A DNA stretch of 64,000 nt from Corynebacterium sp. (lineage in GTDB: Bacteria; Actinomycetota; Actinomycetes; Mycobacteriales; Mycobacteriaceae): positions 186,001 through 250,000 of the forward strand of contig NZ_JAUNLP010000002.1 in assembly GCF_030532195.1 (NCBI RefSeq). Reading direction: 5' to 3'. The notes beneath the pieces are model-generated. The model ran no database searches. It was not told where the DNA came from and saw nothing but the letters and a program-made list of their open reading frames with translations. The position numbers and the translations under genes were made by a program. Position 1 is the stretch's first letter. Each line of letters opens with the position of its first letter. Below, piece by piece: positions 55,303 to 63,605 of the stretch.

Positions 55303-55915
55303 ATGGTCACTGATAGGTTAATTCAGCGACTGAGGTTTATGGTTTCCGCCAATTTTTCGAATTTGCCCAACTACGGTGGGCCCGGATTTGGTTTCGGGAT
55401 TTGGTTCCCGGATTTGCTCCGCCACTTATCGATGGATTCTCGTGACCTTTCAATGGATTCCCGCGAGTTATGCGCACGATATTGGCTATGCCTGTTCGCT
55501 TGTCGATGTGCTGTTCGCTGATGGCCACGCTCCACCCTGCAAGACCATGCCTTCCCCTAGCTACACAACCAATCGAAGAATTTGCTTAATAAATTCTTGA
55601 TTTTCCCTCACCATATGCGCCCTACTACAATAAATAGAGAGTCTTTGTCGGCACCACCATCGCCGCCGAAGCCCTTGTAAAAATACAGAAAGGCCGGCTC
55701 ATACAGGCCGCTACTTAGTTCACGAATTCGGCTCCACCCAGCCCGTGAAAGTTCACAACTACATACTGAAAAGTGTCAATCTCGATGCAGCGCTCCCTTC
55801 ACTCATAAGGGCACATGGCCTGCATTCTCGCTACAGCGACGCACAACGTCGTCGCAAGCGCGCACTAACGCCCTGACCTTTTGGGCGTAGCAAATCTAGA
55901 AAGAACACAATTCTC
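55303..55915. other. Gene-free region and brnQ leader
   Basis: About 610 bases without a credible gene. Short direct repeats occur near 55430 (ATGGATTCTCGTGAC and ATGGATTCCCGCGAG). A 43-codon frame (GTG 55745 to TGA 55874-55876) ends in RRRKRALTP and lies just before a hairpin ACGCCC...GGGCGT (55869-55888) and brnQ; it has no ribosome site and is only a possible leader peptide. Confidence 0.35.
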
Positions 55916-57310
55916 ATGACTAAGTCGAGCGGAGTGGAGTCCTCGAAGTCTTTCGCTTCCATCATCGTTGTCACGGCATTGATGCTGTTTTCAATGTTCT
56001 TCGGAGCGGGCAACCTCATTTTCCCGCCGAAGCTGGGAGTGGATTCCGGCACTAACTTCGGACCTTCCATCACGGGCTTCCTTCTCACTGGTGTTGCCCT
56101 GCCAGTGCTTGCAATTATCGCTATTGCGATTTCGGGTAATAACTTGCGAGACCTGGCATTTCGCGCCGGTCGAGTTTTCTCGCTGACATTCCCGGTCATC
56201 GCGTACCTGTCCATTGGCGCGTTCTACGCGCTGCCACGTACTGGTGCTGTGTCCTATGAGACCGGAGTACAGCCACTCTTCAACACCGATTCCCTGGTTG
56301 TTGCAGCGATTTTCTACTTTGTTTTCTTCGCAATCGCCCTGGCGCTGGCCTGGAATCCAAACGAAATCGTGGCCAAGCTGGGCAAAATTCTCACCCCAGC
56401 CCTGCTGATTTTGCTGGTCCTGCTGGTCACTTTGTCGGCAGTAAAGTTCAGCGCTGACCCGGCGGAGCCAATTGAGAAGTACGCCGATTCTCCATTTGCC
56501 TCGGGCTTGGTCGAGGGCTATCTCACCATGGACTCGATTGCTGCACTGGCCTTCGGCATTATTGTCATTTCGGCGCTGCGCGTCAGCGGTGTCCCGGAGG
56601 GCAAGCGCATGGTCCGCGGCACCATGATTTCCGGTCTCCTGGCCGGTGCTCTGCTGGCAATCATCTACCTGGGCCTCGGCTACATCGGACAGGTTCTGCC
56701 GAACGCCGCCACCTTCGATAACGGCTCCGGTATTCTCGCCGAAGCCTCCGGCCAGGCCATGGGCCAGGTCGGCCAGATTGTCTTCGGCCTGATTGTGCTG
56801 CTGGCGTGCATGACCACCGCAGTCGGCCTCATCGCCGCTACCAGCGAGTTCTTCAACCTGCTACTTCCGGGTATCAGCTACAAGACCTGGGCCGTCATCT
56901 TCTCTCTGATGTCCTTTGCAATGGCAACGCAGGGCCTCTCCCAGGTCCTGGCAATCGCGGCACCGATCATCACCTTCATCTATCCCCCGGCCATTGCACT
57001 GATTGTGCTGACTCTGCTGGACCCAATCATCGCCCGCAATTTCAAGCTGCACTTCACTTACCGCTTCGGCGTGTGGATGGCCGCTATTTGGTCCGCCATC
57101 TCCGTCCTGTCCAGCCTGGGCGTTGGCGGCAGCGCACTGGAAAGCTTCCTCAGTCTGGTTCCGGGTCACGCAGATCAGTTCGGCTGGTCCCTGCCGACGC
57201 TGGCAGCTGTCGTGGTCGGGTACGCAATGGACGTCGTCACGCGAAAGCGCCGTGAACATCGCACGCCAACCGTGCTTGACGACGTCAAACCCGTGGCCAC
57301 TCAGGGTTAA
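55916..57310 (+). CDS. brnQ: Branched-chain amino acid carrier BrnQ (LIVCS family)
   Basis: A 464-residue cation-coupled permease for Leu, Ile and Val with about 12 helices. The N-terminal block LFSMFFGAGNLIFPP and YLSIGAFYALPRTGAVSYE are family hallmarks. The start ATG matches corynebacterial BrnQ in position relative to the first helix; the ribosome site is weak (AGAAAGAA). A copy of the repeated word (TGCTTGACGACG) lies within the last codons. It may form a transcript with the symporter gene 80 bases downstream, since no terminator separates them. Confidence 0.9.
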   Translation: MTKSSGVESSKSFASIIVVTALMLFSMFFGAGNLIFPPKLGVDSGTNFGPSITGFLLTGVALPVLAIIAIAISGNNLRDLAFRAGRVFSLTFPVIAYLSIGAFYALPRTGAVSYETGVQPLFNTDSLVVAAIFYFVFFAIALALAWNPNEIVAKLGKILTPALLILLVLLVTLSAVKFSADPAEPIEKYADSPFASGLVEGYLTMDSIAALAFGIIVISALRVSGVPEGKRMVRGTMISGLLAGALLAIIYLGLGYIGQVLPNAATFDNGSGILAEASGQAMGQVGQIVFGLIVLLACMTTAVGLIAATSEFFNLLLPGISYKTWAVIFSLMSFAMATQGLSQVLAIAAPIITFIYPPAIALIVLTLLDPIIARNFKLHFTYRFGVWMAAIWSAISVLSSLGVGGSALESFLSLVPGHADQFGWSLPTLAAVVVGYAMDVVTRKRREHRTPTVLDDVKPVATQG

Positions 57311-57390
57311 TGTCACACCCGGTTATTTGCGTTTAGCGGGCTAAATACCGCACGCTTTAGAGGTAAATTACGTCCCAAAAAGGATTCACT

Positions 57391-58635
57391 ATGAGTACCC
57401 CCACGCGTTTCACACAGACGCTGCTATTCCGCGTCATTGTCGCGATTATTCTGGGCATCATCTGCAGCTTCTTCTTCCCGGAGTGGCTGGCCAGGATTTT
57501 TGTGACTTTCAACGGCCTGTTCGGCAACTTCCTGGGCTTCTTTATCCCGGTTCTGATTTTTGCTCTCATTACGCCGGCGATTGCCAGCCTGGGCCGCGGT
57601 GCCGGTAAGTGGCTGGGTATCACCACCGCAATTGCCTACGGTTCGACGGTGTTTTCCGGTCTGATTGCCTACGCGGCAACGCAGGGCCTCTACCTCTGGC
57701 TGCTGGGTTCGGACCAGGCAGGTAAATCGGTGGATATTGAAAAGGGCGCGCTGGAGGGCTTCTTCAACGTGGAAATGCCACCGCCCTTTGACGTCATGAC
57801 GGCGCTGCTGCTGGCCTTCACCGTCGGTGTGGCTATGACCAGCGTGAAGTCGGATTCGCTGTACCGCGGTGCGGCCCAGCTGCGCGACGTGATCATGAAG
57901 ATCATTGAGTCCTTTATCATCCCACTGCTGCCGGTCTACATTTTCGGCATGTTCCTGGCCATGGGCATGAACGGCAACCTCACCACTACCCTGTCGATGT
58001 TCTTCAAGGTCCTCATTCTGGCCATCATTGGCACGGTAGTTCTGCTGGCTATCCAGTTCTCCATCGCAGGTGCTGTCGCCGGTCGCAACCCGTGGACTTC
58101 GTTGAAGAACATGATGCCGGCATACGCCACCGCACTGGGCACCTCTTCCTCGGCTGCCACCATTCCGGTGACCTACAAGGCCGCGGTGAAGAACGGCGTG
58201 TCCGAGAAGGTCGCGGGCTTTACCGTGCCACTGTGTGCGACCATTCACCTGGCTGGCTCGATGATGAAGATCACCCTGTTCGCCTTTGCTGTGATGTTCA
58301 TGGCGGACAAGCCGGTGTCCCCGGGCATGGCTATCGGCTTCATCCTGACGCTGGGCATCACCATGATTGCCGCACCGGGTGTTCCGGGTGGCGCAATTAT
58401 GGCGGCCGTCGGTGTCCTGCAGTCCATGCTGGGCTTTGACCAGGAGCAGGTCGCGCTGATGATTGCGGCCTACATCGCCATCGACTCCTTCGGCACCGCT
58501 TGTAACGTCACCGGTGACGGCGCAATTGCCATGATTGTCAACCGCTTTGCAAAGGATGACGTCATCGACCGCTCCGAGGACTTGACTTTCGACCCAACCA
58601 CGGCCGAATCCACCTCTTCGAAGACCGAGGGCTAA
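57391..58635 (+). CDS. DAACS-family amino acid:cation symporter, SstT-like
   Basis: A 414-residue member of the glutamate-transporter fold. Hairpin 1 carries the Ser-rich motif GTSSSAATIPVTYK and hairpin 2 APGVPGGAIMAA. The glutamate-transporter NMDGT motif is replaced by HLAGSMMKIT, which lines up better with the NMAGAAITIT of the serine/threonine symporter SstT. I therefore favour Ser/Thr or another small neutral amino acid. Its place directly upstream of threonine synthase fits, but is only context. Confidence 0.78.
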   Translation: MSTPTRFTQTLLFRVIVAIILGIICSFFFPEWLARIFVTFNGLFGNFLGFFIPVLIFALITPAIASLGRGAGKWLGITTAIAYGSTVFSGLIAYAATQGLYLWLLGSDQAGKSVDIEKGALEGFFNVEMPPPFDVMTALLLAFTVGVAMTSVKSDSLYRGAAQLRDVIMKIIESFIIPLLPVYIFGMFLAMGMNGNLTTTLSMFFKVLILAIIGTVVLLAIQFSIAGAVAGRNPWTSLKNMMPAYATALGTSSSAATIPVTYKAAVKNGVSEKVAGFTVPLCATIHLAGSMMKITLFAFAVMFMADKPVSPGMAIGFILTLGITMIAAPGVPGGAIMAAVGVLQSMLGFDQEQVALMIAAYIAIDSFGTACNVTGDGAIAMIVNRFAKDDVIDRSEDLTFDPTTAESTSSKTEG

Positions 58636-58749
58636 CTCGGATCACCGAGTGTGTAAAAATTAAATAGAAGACATCCATCGGCCAACTCCCGTCGCGTGCT
58701 TGCAAAGAGTCTTCGCGGCGGGTGTTGGCATACATGTAAGGGGCCCGTC

Positions 58750-60198
58750 TTGGACTTCATTTCGACCCGCGACCCAAAGCGCACGCCGCACAAATTCTCG
58801 GACATTCTGCTGGGAGGTCTCGCTGACGACGGTGGTCTGTACCTGCCCGTCGAGTACCCTCAGGTCGACGATGCCACTTTGACGCGTTGGCGCTCCGTGC
58901 TTGCCGACGACGGTTACGCCGCCCTGGCTGCGGAAGTCGTCAGCCTCTTTGTGGATGACATTCCGCTGGAAGATCTGCGCGGTATCTGCGCACGCGCCTA
59001 CACCTACCCGAAGTTCTCCGACCCGGATATCGTGCCGGTAACCAAGCTGGAAAATCAGCTCTACATCGGTCACCTGTCCATGGGCCCAACTGCGGCGTTC
59101 AAGGACATGGCCATGCAGCTGCTCGGCGAGTTCTTCGAGTACGAGCTGGCGCGCCGCGGTGAAACCCTGAACATTCTGGGCGCTACCTCTGGTGATACTG
59201 GCTCTTCTGCTGAATACGCCATGCGCGGTCGCGAGGGCATCAGCGTGTTCATGCTGACCCCGGCTGGTCGAATGACTGCATTCCAGCAGGCGCAAATGTT
59301 TGGCCTGCAGGATGCCAATATTCACAATGTGGCTCTTGATGGAGTCTTCGACGACTGCCAGGACATTGTCAAGGCGGTCTCCGGCGATTTGGAGTACAAG
59401 GCCAGCCGTCACATCGGCGCGGTCAACTCCATCAACTGGGCTCGTCTGATGGCGCAGATTGTCTACTACGTCTCCTGCTGGATTCGTGTCACTGGCTTAA
59501 ACGGTACCGATGCCGACAACTCGCAGAAGGTCAGCTTCAGCGTGCCAACCGGCAACTTCGGCGACATCTGTGCTGGTCACATTGCGCGCCAGATGGGTGT
59601 TCCAATTGACCGTCTCATCGTTGCCACCAATGAAAACGACGTGCTGGACGAGTTCTTCCGCACCGGCTCCTACCGCGTGCGCAGTGCAGCTGAGACTCAG
59701 GCGACCTCTTCGCCATCGATGGATATCTCCCGCGCATCGAACTTCGAGCGTTTCATCTTTGACCTGCTCGACCGCGATGCCGAGCGCACCGGCGAGCTCT
59801 TCGGCGTCAAGGTCAAGGAGGGCGGATTCTCGCTGACCGGTGACCCGGCCTTCCCGGCGGCCTCTGCCACCTACGGTTTCCTGTCGGGCAGCTCCACACA
59901 CGCCAACCGCATTGAGACCATCAAGGACTGCTGGGAGCGTCTGGGAGTCATGGTTGATCCGCACACCGCCGACGGCATCCATGTGGCCCGCGGTCTGGTC
60001 GAGCAGGTTGCCTCCCCTATCGTCTGCCTCGAGACCGCCCTGCCGGTGAAGTTCTCCGAGACCATTTTGGAGGCCACCGGCCGCGAGCCCGAGTGTCCGG
60101 AGCGTTTTGCCGACATTATGAACGCACCTCGTCGCGTCACTGATCTTCCAAACGATGTCGACGTGGTGAAGAAGTTCATCGACGACAACGTCGCTTAA
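58750..60198 (+). CDS. thrC: Threonine synthase
   Basis: A 482-residue fold-type II PLP enzyme converting O-phosphohomoserine to threonine. The start is a TTG at 58750 with AAGGGG six bases upstream; LDFISTRDPKRTPHKF then aligns with the corynebacterial N-terminus MDYISTRD. The in-frame upstream part has no similarity. The PLP Lys is in GPTAAFKDMAMQLLGE and the phosphate loop in GATSGDTGSSAEYA. A separate hom-thrB pair is not in the window. Confidence 0.93.
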   Translation: MDFISTRDPKRTPHKFSDILLGGLADDGGLYLPVEYPQVDDATLTRWRSVLADDGYAALAAEVVSLFVDDIPLEDLRGICARAYTYPKFSDPDIVPVTKLENQLYIGHLSMGPTAAFKDMAMQLLGEFFEYELARRGETLNILGATSGDTGSSAEYAMRGREGISVFMLTPAGRMTAFQQAQMFGLQDANIHNVALDGVFDDCQDIVKAVSGDLEYKASRHIGAVNSINWARLMAQIVYYVSCWIRVTGLNGTDADNSQKVSFSVPTGNFGDICAGHIARQMGVPIDRLIVATNENDVLDEFFRTGSYRVRSAAETQATSSPSMDISRASNFERFIFDLLDRDAERTGELFGVKVKEGGFSLTGDPAFPAASATYGFLSGSSTHANRIETIKDCWERLGVMVDPHTADGIHVARGLVEQVASPIVCLETALPVKFSETILEATGREPECPERFADIMNAPRRVTDLPNDVDVVKKFIDDNVA

Positions 60199-60214
60199 GG
60201 CAGCGAGCCTACTC

Positions 60215-60224
60215 GGGGGGGGGG
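60215..60224 (+). repeat. Homopolymer of ten G
   Basis: An uninterrupted G10 tract lies 17 bases after thrC and about 125 bases before the next start codon. Such tracts slip easily during replication and are hard to sequence, so its length may vary or be inexact. Confidence 0.8.
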
Positions 60225-60285
60225 CTGCAAAGCAGGGGTAACGCGACCAGCGGGAAATGTTGGAATGTGCCCCATTTTCTTAGGG

Positions 60286-60321
60286 CAAACAGCGTTTTCT
60301 TCGCCTCGGGGGCTGTTTTTA
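60286..60321 (+). terminator. Weak hairpin before the ThDP-enzyme gene
   Basis: AAACAGC pairs with GCTGTTT and is followed by T-rich sequence. It probably ends thrC transcription. Confidence 0.45.
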
Positions 60322-60349
60322 CCCCCGTAAACGCCTCACAATTGTCCCC

Positions 60350-62131
60350 ATGAGTATCACTCGACTTAAAAATGGCACGCCCTTCCACGACGTACCAGCC
60401 ACCAAAACCACGCGGGCCACAGACCCCGCCCAAAGCCCAACCACCGTCTCGCGCGTATTGGCCAATGCACTGGCAGAGCAATGCAACCACTGCTTTGGGC
60501 TGGTCGGCAATGCCAACTCCCATTTCACCTCCGCGCTGACAGAGGCTGGTTTTGGCTATTCCTCGGTTCGTCATGAGTCAGGTGCCGTCGGTGCCGCCGA
60601 TGCCTTCTACCGGGCCGGTGGTGGACTCGCCATTGCCACCGCCACCTGCGGTGCGGGTTTTACCAACGCGCTGACCACGCTCGCTGAGGCCCGAGTTGCT
60701 CGCATTCCGCTAGTTTTCGTTGTCGGGACGCACCCGGCGCGCCCGCGCCCCTTCGACCTCGACCAAGCAGCACTCCTCGACGCACTGGATATCTGTCACC
60801 GCACTATCTCCCCAACATCCGTGCTTGACGACGCACACTTTGCGGTCGCACACGCCCTGAGCACTCGGCAGCCTGTTGTGCTGCAGCTTCCCTACGATCT
60901 TCAGGAGGCACCCGCGGAGCTCAGTTCGGCGAACAGGCGCGAGACATCCGAGACACAGCCCGATAACCACCTCGACCAGCACCAAGACGAGCGCTACCAG
61001 CGCAAAGCCGCATCGCTAGCGCACACCTTGCAAGACGCGCAGCGGCCACTGATTATCGCCGGTCGCGGTGTACTGCTTTCCGATACAGCCGAGCTGGTAC
61101 ACAAAATTGGTGACCAGGTCGGAGCACTATTCATGCACTCAGCAATGGCGCGACATGTCATTGCCAGCCCCTGGACAATTGGGACGGTTGGCGGCTTTGC
61201 GCACACATGGCAGGTGGAGCTTGCCCGGCAGGCCGATGTGGTGGTGTTCCTAGGCGCCAGCTTCAATGCATTCCAGAACCGCGGCAGCAACATGTTTTCA
61301 CCGTCCGCGGAAATCATCCAGATTGTGGATGAGCCGCACCCAGCATCGCAACCATCGGTTACTCCCCTGCTGGCTCGGCTGGAGGATTTTCTGCCGCACC
61401 TCTTAAGGCAGCTGAAGGAACTGGAGGGCAAGTCGCAAGAGACGTCGTCAAGCACATGGCGCGCACGTGTGGGCAACTTGCCTACGACCCCAGCGGAAGC
61501 GCTGATCTGCGAGGATGGTCGGCTCGATCCGCGCGCGTGCCTACAGTATCTGGATGCGGCGATGCCGAAGAAGCGCGCCATTTGTACTGATGGCGGGCAC
61601 TTTTTGGGATGGGTGCCGAAGTATCTCGATGTGCCCGGCCCGCAGCAGCAGGTGATAGTGGGAACGGCGATTCAGTCGATTGGTATGGGCATGGGTTCAC
61701 TGGTGGGGCTTGCGGCAGCGAGGCCTAAGGATTACTGCGTGCTCGTGGCCGGCGATGGCGGCGGCACGATGGGCATGGCTGATCTGCCGGCAGCGATTGA
61801 GCAGCTGCGGCGCGGCCGTGGTGGTCTGATTGTGTTTATCAACGACGCCGCGTACGGCGCTGAGCTGCATCAGTTCGGCGGTGTTGGGCTGGATACGTCC
61901 TCGATGGAGATTGCTGACTACGACTTCGCCGCACTTGGCAAAGCTTTCGGGGCGGACGGCTTTAGCGTGAGTGGACCGGAGGATTTTACGCAGCTGGACA
62001 CGTACTTCGCGGCCATTGCGGAGGATAAGTCAGATAGCGGGGCAGCTCCGGTTGCGGTCATTGATTTCAAGGTGTCAAGGCTGGTGGTCGCGGACTTTGT
62101 GAAAGAGGTGCTGGCTCGTTCCACGCGCTAA
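60350..62131 (+). CDS. Thiamine diphosphate-dependent enzyme, acetolactate-synthase-like, substrate unknown
   Basis: A 593-residue three-domain ThDP enzyme. The activating Glu is in VRHESGAVGAADAFYRAGGG, the central domain has PLIIAGRGVLL, and the ThDP-Mg motif GDGGGTMGMADLPAAIEQL ends in the expected Asn (VFINDAAYGAE). It differs from IlvB in length and in lacking a neighbouring small subunit. Benzoylformate decarboxylase, sulfoacetaldehyde acetyltransferase or 2-oxoacid decarboxylase-like roles are possible. No partner gene narrows the substrate; an MFS transporter follows on the same strand. Confidence 0.72.
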   Translation: MSITRLKNGTPFHDVPATKTTRATDPAQSPTTVSRVLANALAEQCNHCFGLVGNANSHFTSALTEAGFGYSSVRHESGAVGAADAFYRAGGGLAIATATCGAGFTNALTTLAEARVARIPLVFVVGTHPARPRPFDLDQAALLDALDICHRTISPTSVLDDAHFAVAHALSTRQPVVLQLPYDLQEAPAELSSANRRETSETQPDNHLDQHQDERYQRKAASLAHTLQDAQRPLIIAGRGVLLSDTAELVHKIGDQVGALFMHSAMARHVIASPWTIGTVGGFAHTWQVELARQADVVVFLGASFNAFQNRGSNMFSPSAEIIQIVDEPHPASQPSVTPLLARLEDFLPHLLRQLKELEGKSQETSSSTWRARVGNLPTTPAEALICEDGRLDPRACLQYLDAAMPKKRAICTDGGHFLGWVPKYLDVPGPQQQVIVGTAIQSIGMGMGSLVGLAAARPKDYCVLVAGDGGGTMGMADLPAAIEQLRRGRGGLIVFINDAAYGAELHQFGGVGLDTSSMEIADYDFAALGKAFGADGFSVSGPEDFTQLDTYFAAIAEDKSDSGAAPVAVIDFKVSRLVVADFVKEVLARSTR

Positions 62132-62176
62132 CGGGGGCATTCGCGCCTTATTGCATTATGCATAGTTGTTGCCGTC

Positions 62177-62182
62177 TACAAT
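62177..62182 (+). promoter_or_regulatory. -10 box giving a probable leaderless MFS transcript
   Basis: TACAAT ends seven bases before the GTG at 62190. No Shine-Dalgarno is present, consistent with transcription starting at the codon. Confidence 0.5.
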
Positions 62183-62189
62183 GTTCGGA

Positions 62190-63602
62190 GTGGAACAGCA
62201 GCGTAACAGTATTGAAGATGGTGCAACGACGAAGCAAACGGCCAACGGGTACAAGGACCCGCGGGAGCAGGTAACTGGCCGTGCGATTGCCGTCTGGCTC
62301 GCCGCGCTGGTGACCTACATCGTCGCCATTGTGGGCCGTACGTCGCTGGGTGTTGCCGGTGTTGAGGCGCTCGACCGCTTCCAGATCAACGCCTCGCAGC
62401 TCGCCGTTTTCACCGCTGTCCAAGTCGGGGTCTACGCACTGGCACAGATTCCCACCGGCATCATCATCGACCGCATTGGGGCGAAAAAGACCATGGTCGC
62501 CGGTGCTCTTATCATGGCGCTCGGCCAGGTCATCATCGCCTTTACCACGTCCTATCCCCTGGCCGTGGCTGCGCGCATTTTCATCGGCGCCGGCGATGCC
62601 ACCGCGTTCCTCGGCGCTATGCGACTTCTCCCCGCATGGTTCCCGCTCCGCGTCACCCCACTGTTTACACAGCTGACGGCGGGGCTCGGGCAGCTGGGCC
62701 AGTTCATCTCTGCCGTGCCATTCCTCGCCATCCTCCACGCCGCTGGCTGGGTTCCGGCGTTTCTGTCGCTGTCCACCGCAGGTCTGATCATCGCCATCGT
62801 GGGGTTGATCGCGCTTGCCGACGTTCCGGAGGACACCAACGCGGTCAAGATGACCCGCAGTGAGCGTCGAGCCGCAAAGAAGGCTGCGAAGGAAGCAGCG
62901 AAGGCCAACCCAGCTGCGGCTGACGCGCGCCTCACCATCGGCCAGACACTGAAGATTGTCACCACTCACCCGGTGTGCTGGCAGGGCTTCTTCACACACT
63001 GGACAGGTCTGATGCACCAGTGCATTTTCACTCTGCTCTGGGGCATGCCGCTGATGACGCTGGGTCTGGGATTAGAGCCAGCACAGGCCAGTATTGTGCT
63101 GGTCATCAATACGCTGTCGGTGATTGTGGCCGGTCCGCTGATGGGCATGGTGTCGGCACGCACGGGCCGCGGACGCATCAAGGTTGTCGTCGCCATTGCA
63201 GCGATTGACATGCTGATCTGGATTGTCTTCCTGCTACCGTCGAACCCGCCGGCGCTCTGGGCCATCATTGTGGTCAACATCCTGATGGCCGGCCTCGGTG
63301 CGATGTCCAACTTCGGCTTTGACTCCGTGCGTGAAGAGGTCGACCGCAAGGTCCTTGCCACCGGCACTGGCCTGGCCAACATGGGCGGCTTCGTCGCCAC
63401 CATGCTGGCGGCCCAAGGCGTTGGCTTCCTGCTGGACATCTCCTCCACAGATGGCAACTACACCTGGGAGTCCTTCCGGATTGGCTGGTTGGCCGTCATC
63501 GCTGTGTGGGCCATTGGGTTCATCGGCCTGCTGGTGGCCAAGCGCGCAGCTGCTCGCTTCGTTGAAAACCAGAAGCGCTTCGAGCTCGATCCAGTCGACT
63601 AA
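62190..63602 (+). CDS. Major facilitator superfamily transporter
   Basis: I prefer the GTG at 62190 (470 residues) because of the -10 box seven bases upstream; an ATG at 62181 would overlap that box. Twelve helices can be drawn, with the loop 2-3 motif GIIIDRIGAKKTM and a hydrophilic central loop rich in Lys and Ala (about 220-255). GRTSLGVAGVEALDRF in the first helices resembles anion:cation symporter or NarK-like members. Substrate unknown; it may carry the substrate or product of the ThDP enzyme upstream. Confidence 0.8.
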   Translation: MEQQRNSIEDGATTKQTANGYKDPREQVTGRAIAVWLAALVTYIVAIVGRTSLGVAGVEALDRFQINASQLAVFTAVQVGVYALAQIPTGIIIDRIGAKKTMVAGALIMALGQVIIAFTTSYPLAVAARIFIGAGDATAFLGAMRLLPAWFPLRVTPLFTQLTAGLGQLGQFISAVPFLAILHAAGWVPAFLSLSTAGLIIAIVGLIALADVPEDTNAVKMTRSERRAAKKAAKEAAKANPAAADARLTIGQTLKIVTTHPVCWQGFFTHWTGLMHQCIFTLLWGMPLMTLGLGLEPAQASIVLVINTLSVIVAGPLMGMVSARTGRGRIKVVVAIAAIDMLIWIVFLLPSNPPALWAIIVVNILMAGLGAMSNFGFDSVREEVDRKVLATGTGLANMGGFVATMLAAQGVGFLLDISSTDGNYTWESFRIGWLAVIAVWAIGFIGLLVAKRAAARFVENQKRFELDPVD

Positions 63603-63605
63603 AAC

